Assembly: GCA_012514415.1 (NCBI GenBank)
Contig: JAAZAH010000334.1
Span: forward strand, 1 to 5,235
DNA: 5,235 nucleotides
Source: Sandaracinaceae bacterium
Lineage (GTDB): Bacteria; Myxococcota_A; Polyangia; Polyangiales; Houyiibacteriaceae
Direction: 5' to 3'
In this document: positions 1-4,195 of the stretch, in pieces
Numbering within the stretch: the first letter of the stretch is position 1
Layout of the letters: each line of letters opens with the position of its first letter
Program-made: the position numbers and the translations under genes
Notes under the pieces: model-generated
Told to the model about the DNA's origin: nothing
Databases searched by the model: none
The model's input: the letters and a program-made list of their open reading frames with translations, nothing else

Positions 1-47
1 GACCTCCTCCTTACCAAGGAGGTGCTCTACCACTGAGCTACCTGGGC
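1..47 (-). tRNA. tRNA-Thr (anticodon GGT), 3' end cut off by window edge
   Basis: Reading the minus strand from 47 downwards gives an acceptor 5' strand GCCCAGG, a D arm (GCTC...GAGC), an anticodon stem CCTCC/GGAGG and a loop TTGGTAA with anticodon GGT at 13-15. The next bases, AGGTC, are a five-base variable loop that ends about at the window edge, so the T arm and acceptor 3' strand lie outside. It is the last tRNA in transcription order of the four-tRNA operon. In the matching E. coli operon (thrU-tyrU-glyT-thrT) the corresponding thrT gene is followed by tufB. It reads threonine ACC/ACU codons. Confidence 0.93.
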
Positions 48-68
48 AAATCCTTCAACCGTGCCGAG

Positions 69-141
69 AGCGGGAGACCGGGATCGAACCGGCGACATTC
101 AGCTTGGAAGGCTGACGCTCTACCAACTGAGCTACACCCGC
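69..141 (-). tRNA. tRNA-Gly (anticodon TCC)
   Basis: The complete 73-nt cloverleaf reads GCGGGTG (acceptor), D arm GCTC/GAGC, anticodon stem TCAGC/GCTGA with loop CTTCCAA (anticodon TCC at 106-108), variable ATGTC, T arm GCCGG/CCGGT with loop TTCGATC, acceptor 3' strand CTCCCGC and discriminator T. CCA is not encoded: the bases after the discriminator are CTC. An oddity is that acceptor positions 6 and 67 are both T, a U-U mismatch in an otherwise fully paired stem. It reads glycine GGA/GGG codons. It is third in the operon, 27 nt downstream of tRNA-Tyr counting any trailer hairpin, and 21 nt upstream of tRNA-Thr(GGT). Confidence 0.95.
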
Positions 142-145
142 GAAC

Positions 146-163
146 GCCCCGGCGAGCCGGGGC
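146..163 (-). other. Inter-tRNA GC hairpin between tRNA-Tyr and tRNA-Gly
   Basis: GCCCCGG and CCGGGGC form a perfect 7-bp stem around a 4-nt loop, filling most of the 25-nt spacer between the tRNA-Tyr 3' end and the tRNA-Gly 5' end. No T-run follows it on the minus strand, so it is not a classic intrinsic terminator. In a polycistronic tRNA precursor such a stem could separate the two cloverleafs, be a nuclease entry or cleavage site, or cause partial termination. The pairing is seen; the role is inference. Confidence 0.6.
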
Positions 164-166
164 ATT

Positions 167-252
167 TGGTGGAGAGTGGTGGATTCGAACCACCGTAGGC
201 ATAAGCCGGCAGATTTACAGTCTGCTCCCATTGACCACTCGGGCAACCCTCC
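167..252 (-). tRNA. tRNA-Tyr (anticodon GTA), CCA encoded
   Basis: This is an 86-nt class II tRNA. It has acceptor GGAGGGT pairing with ACTCTCC (one G-T wobble), anticodon stem GCAGA/TCTGC with loop CTGTAAA (anticodon GTA at 216-218), and a long variable arm containing GGC-TTAT-GCC, as expected for bacterial tRNA-Tyr. The T arm is GGTGG/CCACC with loop TTCGAAT and the discriminator is A. The next bases on the minus strand are CCA (167-169), so the 3' CCA appears encoded, unlike in the other two complete tRNAs here. It is second in the operon, between tRNA-Thr(TGT) and tRNA-Gly(TCC). It reads tyrosine UAC/UAU codons. Confidence 0.95.
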
Positions 253-275
253 AGAAAACCAATGATTCAAGGATG

Positions 276-348
276 AGCTGGCGAAGGGACTTGAACCCGC
301 AACCGCCTGTTTACAAAACAGGTGCTCTACCAATTGAGCTACGCCAGC
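276..348 (-). tRNA. tRNA-Thr (anticodon TGT)
   Basis: The 73-nt cloverleaf has acceptor GCTGGCG/CGCCAGC (perfect), D arm GCTC/GAGC, anticodon stem CCTGT/ACAGG with loop TTTGTAA (anticodon TGT at 313-315), variable CGGTT, T loop TTCAAGT and discriminator T. The T stem GCGGG/CCCTT has a C-U mismatch at its second pair; the usual sequence of this tRNA has CCCGT here. CCA is not encoded (CAT follows the discriminator). It is the first gene of the operon, with its mature 5' end about 75 nt downstream of the predicted transcription start. It reads threonine ACA/ACG codons. Confidence 0.95.
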
Positions 349-430
349 GAGGGGCGACCAGCGGGTGGAACGCCCCGCCCCGAAGAGCGGTCGAATGATA
401 TGGATATCCGTCGCGCCCAGCGGGGCGGCT

Positions 431-459
431 TATTTACCTAGTGATTCTTCATTAGTCAA
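431..459 (-). promoter_or_regulatory. Sigma-70 promoter of the tRNA(-tuf) operon
   Basis: On the minus strand a -35 box TTGACT (454-459, 5 of 6 to consensus) is separated by exactly 17 bp from a -10 box TAAATA (431-436). The bases just downstream, AGCCGCC, form a GC-rich discriminator, the usual mark of stable-RNA promoters under growth-rate and ppGpp control. The start site should fall near 423-425, giving a leader of about 75 nt before tRNA-Thr(TGT). The leader contains a possible hairpin (351-356 with 371-376, GGGGCG/CGCCCC). Confidence 0.8.
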
Positions 460-538
460 GTCCGAATCGGCTTCGAGGCGGGTTTTGCAGTTTTGGGGAT
501 GCGAGGAGCCGCGTGAGCAGATGGTTCATCTTCCGGGC

Positions 539-565
539 TGTGACGTCACGATGCGCGTGTGTGAC
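539..565. promoter_or_regulatory. Paired TGTGAC motifs, possible operator or ECF promoter element
   Basis: TGTGAC occurs at 539-544 and again at 560-565, exactly 21 bp apart, about two helical turns and so on the same face of DNA. The first copy sits in a perfect 10-bp palindrome GTGACGTCAC (540-549). The second lies in a broken palindrome GTGT-G-ACAC (559-567). The pair stands 118 bp upstream of the sigma-factor start codon. This may be a regulator binding site or a sigma recognition element for autoregulation. The motifs are seen; the role is a guess. Confidence 0.35.
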
Positions 566-682
566 ACCCTAAAACGGCGGCTCTAGATGGGTTTGAAGGG
601 CTGAATTCATTGCGTTTTTGGGATTCGATGGGGTGGCATGAGCGCTGCACTAGCGAGGCATGCCTACCGAGGGAGAGGGAAG

Positions 683-1312
683 ATGACCGAGAACGCACGC
701 GCTCGCCTATCCGCCGAAGATTTCACCGATCAAGAGCTCCTCGAGCGCATGATCGAAAGGGACGCGCTCGCCTGGCGCGAGTTCGCGCGGCGCTACGATC
801 GCTTGATCTACCGCTGCATCCATAAGGTTACGGGCCGATTCCGAAACTCGATCGTCCCCGAGGACATCCAAGAGATCTACGGCCAACTGATGGTCAACCT
901 GACGGCCCACGACATGCGTCGCCTTCGCGCGTTCGCCCCAGAAAAAGGCAATAAATTCGGCTCGTGGATCGGGCTCCTCGCGACGAATACGGCGTGGGAT
1001 TTTCTGCGGACGGTCGCGCGCCAACCCGCCTGCGCGGAGCTCGCCGAAGCCGAAAAAATCGGTGCGCTTGGCCCTTCGCCGCTCGACGAATGCTCCAAGA
1101 GACAGCAATGGGAGATTCTCGCCCGCATGGTCGAGAGGCTGAGCGAAAAAGATCGCCTCTTCGTCCAGCTCTATTTCGTCGACGGGCTCAGCGCCGAAGA
1201 GGTCGCCGAGGCGATGGAGATCTCGGTCAAGACGGTCTACAGCAAAAAGCATAAGATCCGCTGCCGTCTCGAGGCGGAATACAGCGCGGAATATGAAGCG
1301 GCGAGTGCTTAG
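683..1312 (+). CDS. ECF-type RNA polymerase sigma-70 factor
   Basis: This 209-aa protein has the two-domain layout of extracytoplasmic-function sigma factors, which direct core RNA polymerase to a small promoter set. Region 2 spans about residues 15-112. It includes the core-binding stretch PEDIQEIYGQLM (59-70) and a region 2.3/2.4-like segment with F92, W95, W105 and D106 in a FxSWI...AWDFLR pattern. A linker (113-142) leads to region 4 (about 143-200), where LSAEEVAEAM-EISVKTVYSKKHKIR forms the helix-turn-helix that would read the -35 element. The ATG at 683 is chosen because a purine-rich ribosome site (GAGGGAGAGGGA, 669-680) precedes it; an in-frame ATG at 638 would add 15 residues with no homology look and a poor site. 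No anti-sigma gene adjoins it: the next gene is convergent and encodes a PilZ protein. The specific ECF group cannot be assigned by eye. Confidence 0.9.
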   Translation: MTENARARLSAEDFTDQELLERMIERDALAWREFARRYDRLIYRCIHKVTGRFRNSIVPEDIQEIYGQLMVNLTAHDMRRLRAFAPEKGNKFGSWIGLLATNTAWDFLRTVARQPACAELAEAEKIGALGPSPLDECSKRQQWEILARMVERLSEKDRLFVQLYFVDGLSAEEVAEAMEISVKTVYSKKHKIRCRLEAEYSAEYEAASA

Positions 1313-1384
1313 GCCGCGATCATCGGGTCGTGCCGGATAAGGGAAGCGCCCGCCGACCGCGTCGATCCTGCGCGGCCCGAAAGC
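1313..1384. other. Convergent intergenic spacer with long-range inverted repeat
   Basis: The 72-bp gap separates the stop codons of the sigma-factor gene (plus) and the PilZ gene (minus). GGCCGCG (1312-1318) can pair with CGCGGCC (1371-1377), and GATC segments inside add four more pairs, but the enclosed loop is long and there is no T-run on either strand. It could serve as a weak bidirectional termination structure. No intrinsic terminator of standard form is visible. Confidence 0.3.
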
Positions 1385-1789
1385 TCAGTTCATGGTGGGA
1401 GGCTGCGCCTCGGGGCGGACGATCTCGACGCTCCCGAGGCGGACGCACTCCGCGCGGCGCGGACGGCGCCGCCGGTCGACAAAGGCGCGGAGGGCATCGC
1501 GATCGCTATCGAGGAGGATGCAGAACGAGAGAAGCTGCTGCTTTCCTCCTCGAAGAGGCGCGCTCTCGGCGACGGCCCAGACGGGCCGAGCGCTCCCTGG
1601 GATAAAGAGGTCGAGCTGAATGAAGGTGCCGGCGTCGAGGGCCGGATCGAGTCCCTCAACGATCATCGCATCCTCGCTGAGCTCGCGGGCGCGGCACGGA
1701 AAGGGTCGATCGTCGATATGCCCGACAAGGCTGAGAGAGACGGGAATCCGCGGAAAGCGGCGACGTTCAAGGCGTGTCGATGAAGCCAT
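1385..1789 (-). CDS. PilZ-domain protein with degenerate second motif
   Basis: This 134-aa protein is essentially a single PilZ domain, the c-di-GMP receptor fold. The N-terminal RRRFPR (residues 9-14) supplies the RxxxR phosphate-binding motif, followed by the beta-strand IPVSLSLVG. The second motif, normally (D/N)xSxxG, reads E36-L-S-E-D-A41: the serine is kept, but the acidic/amide residue and the glycine are replaced. Downstream, GTFIQLDLFIPGSARPVWAVAES (54-76) and LSFCILLDSDRDALRAFVDRRRR (87-109) match the usual PilZ barrel strands and C-terminal helix. The protein is cytosolic, with no signal or membrane segment. The start at 1789 gives the full RxxxR motif, though no good Shine-Dalgarno site precedes it. 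It is divergent from the lipoprotein gene. c-di-GMP binding may be weak or lost; it could work as a protein-protein adaptor. The fold assignment is fairly secure, the partner unknown. Confidence 0.8.
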   Translation of the reverse strand: MASSTRLERRRFPRIPVSLSLVGHIDDRPFPCRARELSEDAMIVEGLDPALDAGTFIQLDLFIPGSARPVWAVAESAPLRGGKQQLLSFCILLDSDRDALRAFVDRRRRPRRAECVRLGSVEIVRPEAQPPTMN

Positions 1790-1874
1790 AGCGCAAGTGT
1801 GCTCTCATGTAGGTAAAAAGAAAAAATTTTCGACAAAGGAATGCGAACGCGCCGCGGCGGATTATCCTCGGGGG
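1790..1874. promoter_or_regulatory. AT-rich divergent promoter region (PilZ gene / lipoprotein gene)
   Basis: This 85-bp spacer separates the two divergent start codons. Its centre (1813-1838) is a striking A/T block with A-tracts and an AAAATTTT core in otherwise GC-rich DNA, typical of curved promoter DNA. Candidate -35-like elements are TCGACA (1830-1835, plus) and TTGTCG (1831-1836, minus), but neither has a convincing -10 at normal spacing. Both genes probably start from here; the exact promoters are not resolved. Confidence 0.4.
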
Positions 1875-4049
1875 ATGCTCGCGAGATGCTCTCCCCTCGT
1901 CTTTCTCGCGCTCTCGGCCTGCGTGATTCAGACGCTTCCGCCCGCCGAAGCGCCGGATCTCACCACGCTCGAGCGTAGCTTCGACGAACCGTGGATCGTC
2001 ATCGAGCGCGATCTCGGAGGGCACGCGCTCATCGAATTTGCATCGAGGGCCGGAAGCCTCGAGGGCGGCGAGCCCCTCGTCGCCGCGATGGTCGCTGAGG
2101 CGATCGCCGAAAGGGTTGGCGCGATCGCAACGGTCCTACCGGGACTCACGCTGATTCGAAAAGATTCGACCCCAAGCACGATCGCCTCCGATGTGGAAAG
2201 CCTCCTCGAGGCGCTTCGGCGTCCGCTCGGCGAAGATGAGATCGCGGCCGCCTTCGAGCGCATCGTCTCGCTTCGACGCGCACAGGAGATCGCCCATTCG
2301 CGCGCGGCCATCCTCGCGGCTTTTGAGGCCCTTGGCGTGCCCGAGGCCATCCCACTTGGCTCCGAGCGCGATCCCTTGCCTTCAAGCCGCGCGCTCGAGG
2401 CCTTCCGAAAGACGCTGGCCGAACCTGCGCATTCAAAATGGATCTTTGTTGGTGAGTTTGGCGATCGGACGCGCCGGCGGCTCGCGCGGCTACTCGACGA
2501 TCCAAAGGGAGATGAGAGTCGTGGAAATGGCGGCGAGGCGCCGCGTAACGCGGACTCCGATGGGGGCGCGGCACGAACGAGCTCATTACCACTTCGCCAG
2601 CTCGAGCTCCCCCGAAAAGATCAATCAAAGAAGGTCGCGGGTCCCGCCTCTTGGGCGCTCGTCGCTGCGCTCCCGAAGCTAGAACAGGCCCGCTCAATCG
2701 AAGGGCTCATTCGCGATCGCGCGCCCTTTCGTGGCGCATCGCTTGGCCTCGCGCCTTCATCGGCCGGCGCTTTTTTAGTGATATCGGGCGAGGGGCGCCT
2801 CGGCGCCGATGAGCTCCGCTTCATGAAGAGCGAGCTCATCCGCTTGAGCCGCCCGCTCTTACCTCGCGCGCCGACGAGCTATCGTGACGCCGGAGAGGCG
2901 ATCGCGGGCGTCGCGCTCGAGTTCGCGAGCGACGCCCGGAGCGGCGATATCGTGCTCGCGCTCGGTATTGCCGAGCCTCGCGCCAGCGATGACGATCTGC
3001 TTGCAGCCTTCGCCGACGATCCTGAATTCATCTCGTTCCCTCATGATGATTTTACAGGCTACGGGACGAGCATCGCGCTCCGCTTGAAGCGCGCGCTCGC
3101 CGACGAGCCGCGGAGCGAGGCCGGACGCACCGAGCTTTTGCTCGAGGCGCTCCGCCGCAAGTGCCTCGCGCGCGGCCTCGAGGTTGAGGTCCTTCGAAAT
3201 GATGGAGACGCGATCGCCCGGCTTTATCTCAATGGCGCGCCTCAGCTCGGCGAGGTCGATCGATTCATCCAATGCTTCCTTCGCGATATACCGAGCAATG
3301 GATCGCTCGAGGCCGCCCGCGCTGCCCTCCTCCGGCGTCTCGCGGCCGATCCTTATCAAGATCTCCTTGAGCGGCTCTCGATCGCCCTCGCCCCATCCTC
3401 GGCGTCGCTCTTTTTTGGTGTCGAAAGTAAAACCGTCAGAGATCGCGGCCGCACACGCGCGCTACATGAAGCGCTTGAAGCGCTCCGGCTAAAAGAGCGC
3501 ATTGACGCGGCCGTCGCTGGTGAGCGCGCGGGCGCGGTCGCGGAGCAGCTTGGATACGCGCTCGCCGCCCTTCCAAAAGGTGAGCGCGAGCGCAGCCTTT
3601 CGCCCGCTCCGATCGGCGAGCTGAGGAGCATCGCGCCTATCGAGGGAGTCCCCGTGATGGGCTTCGGCGTCCGGCTTGAGATCGACCGCGGTGACGACTT
3701 GAGCGCCTATCTCCGCGCGCTCACGCAGCGCCTAGAGAGCAGCGGAGTCCGCGTCATCCGGGCTGAGCGAAGCAGCCGCGGCGAAGCCGGTTTTATCGCC
3801 CTTATCGTCTCGCTTGGCGGCGATGCTCCGGTCGCGCTTCGCCAGCGCGTCGAGGCAGCCCTTCCAGACGAGCGGGCCATCGAGGAGGCGCGCGTCGCGC
3901 TCGAATATGAAGATCTCCTCCGCGGGAGCGGTCCGTCTGCGCGGGCAATCGCCCTTCTAAACCATCGCTCAAACGAGGCCGGGACACGCTCCGCGCCGCG
4001 GCTCGTCGGGATCGTCGCCACACTCGGAGCGCCGCCGCTCGCGCCTTAG
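1875..4049 (+). CDS. Lipoprotein resembling M16 (insulinase-family) peptidase, no zinc motif
   Basis: This is a 724-aa exported lipoprotein. The N-terminus MLARCSPLVFLALSAC is a short lipoprotein signal with lipobox LSAC, so Cys16 would be acylated and the next residues (V, I) do not suggest inner-membrane retention. Residues 45-210 follow the course of an M16 N-terminal subdomain: a strand-helix block (IEFASRAGSLEGG...AMVAEAIAERVGA), a strand, a helix with SLLEALRRPLGEDEI, and ALEAFRKTL...WIFVGEFGDRTRRRLARLL (173-207), like the M16 'VGDF' segment. The zinc motif HxxEH is absent: the equivalent helix has only MVAEA. A low-complexity linker (about 211-237) and further alpha/beta segments to 724 may be repeats of the fold. 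The start at 1875 is chosen for the signal peptide, although its ribosome site is poor (GGGGG directly abutting). The frame stays open upstream to 1620, but that part is antisense to the PilZ gene. Function unknown, possibly a non-catalytic envelope scaffold. The lipoprotein call is firmer than the M16 call. Confidence 0.75.
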   Translation: MLARCSPLVFLALSACVIQTLPPAEAPDLTTLERSFDEPWIVIERDLGGHALIEFASRAGSLEGGEPLVAAMVAEAIAERVGAIATVLPGLTLIRKDSTPSTIASDVESLLEALRRPLGEDEIAAAFERIVSLRRAQEIAHSRAAILAAFEALGVPEAIPLGSERDPLPSSRALEAFRKTLAEPAHSKWIFVGEFGDRTRRRLARLLDDPKGDESRGNGGEAPRNADSDGGAARTSSLPLRQLELPRKDQSKKVAGPASWALVAALPKLEQARSIEGLIRDRAPFRGASLGLAPSSAGAFLVISGEGRLGADELRFMKSELIRLSRPLLPRAPTSYRDAGEAIAGVALEFASDARSGDIVLALGIAEPRASDDDLLAAFADDPEFISFPHDDFTGYGTSIALRLKRALADEPRSEAGRTELLLEALRRKCLARGLEVEVLRNDGDAIARLYLNGAPQLGEVDRFIQCFLRDIPSNGSLEAARAALLRRLAADPYQDLLERLSIALAPSSASLFFGVESKTVRDRGRTRALHEALEALRLKERIDAAVAGERAGAVAEQLGYALAALPKGERERSLSPAPIGELRSIAPIEGVPVMGFGVRLEIDRGDDLSAYLRALTQRLESSGVRVIRAERSSRGEAGFIALIVSLGGDAPVALRQRVEAALPDERAIEEARVALEYEDLLRGSGPSARAIALLNHRSNEAGTRSAPRLVGIVATLGAPPLAP

Positions 4050-4059
4050 GCCGCGCCAT

Positions 4060-4089
4060 CGCCCGGGCTTTGCTTTTCCTAGCCCGGCG
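4060..4089 (+). terminator. Stem-loop after the lipoprotein gene, possible terminator
   Basis: Eleven bases after the stop codon, CGCCCGGGCT (4060-4069) pairs with AGCCCGGCG (4081-4089), giving nine base pairs with one bulged C and an 11-nt loop. The downstream bases (TATGCCCTCCC) lack a T-run, so intrinsic termination would be weak at best. It may instead protect the 3' end of the message or assist Rho. Confidence 0.4.
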
Positions 4090-4155
4090 TATGCCCTCCC
4101 TAAGTGGCGACGATACTCTCCCTCTTCGGGCCTTGTTACACTTTAAGGAGTCTCG

Positions 4156-4194
4156 GTGAATCCCGAACGTTACGACGGGAAGAGAGGAGATTGA
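4156..4194 (+). CDS. Putative 12-codon leader peptide upstream of the 4196 gene
   Basis: A GTG at 4156 is preceded at five bases by a strong Shine-Dalgarno site TAAGGAG (4144-4150). The frame encodes MNPERYDGKRGD and stops at TGA 4192-4194, one base before the ATG of the next gene at 4196. The downstream gene's own Shine-Dalgarno site (4184-4190) lies inside this short frame. A hairpin TCCCG/CGGGA (4161-4165 with 4176-4180) lies within it too. Such an arrangement is typical of translational coupling or leader-peptide control. It could also be a chance short frame after a second ribosome site. There is no protein evidence at this length. Confidence 0.35.
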   Translation: MNPERYDGKRGD

Positions 4195-4195
4195 G

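Larger units (their letters stand above)
349..682. other. Gene-free control region between the tRNA operon and the sigma-factor gene
   Basis: No credible gene lies in these 334 bases. The left half (349-459) is the leader and promoter of the minus-strand tRNA operon. The right half (460-682) is the upstream region of the plus-strand sigma-factor gene and includes two TGTGAC motifs, an 8-bp palindrome GGCATGCC (658-665) and the ribosome binding site at 670-682. I see no strong plus-strand housekeeping promoter. The best candidate is GTGACA (561-566, 5 of 6 as a -35) with a poor -10 (TAGATG, 584-589) 17 bp away. Confidence 0.6.

Noticed and set aside
1..348. tRNA cluster as an integration site for a mobile element
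   Set aside because: No integrase gene, no direct repeat of a tRNA 3' end in the window, and gene content is ordinary chromosomal.
402..409. GGATATCC palindrome in the tRNA leader
   Set aside because: An isolated 8-bp palindrome with no second copy or clear spacing to the promoter; likely chance.
365..586. Plus-strand open frame of 73 codons across the tRNA promoter
   Set aside because: It runs antisense over the tRNA leader and promoter, has no ribosome site and a composition with no domain look; the promoter reading explains the region better.
638..682. Longer N-terminus for the sigma factor from ATG 638
   Set aside because: In frame, but the added 15 residues show no sigma-factor features and the good ribosome site precedes 683.
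610..825. Plus-strand open frame of 71 codons at the sigma-gene start
   Set aside because: Overlaps the sigma-factor gene in another frame and is Arg-rich, as expected for an out-of-frame reading of GC-rich coding DNA.
707..1252. 181-codon minus-strand frame opposite the sigma factor
   Set aside because: A mirror of the sigma-factor gene; no independent domain or ribosome site, and the plus strand has clear sigma regions 2 and 4.
2146..2697. Long minus- and plus-frame shadows inside the lipoprotein gene
   Set aside because: Arg/Ser/Pro-rich translations typical of wrong frames in GC-rich coding DNA; the lipoprotein frame is open for 724 codons with a signal peptide.
4133..4161. TTGTTA / GTGAAT as a promoter for the 4196 gene
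   Set aside because: Spacing is 17 bp but the -10 matches only half the consensus and the start site would remove the leader ribosome site; not strong enough to call.
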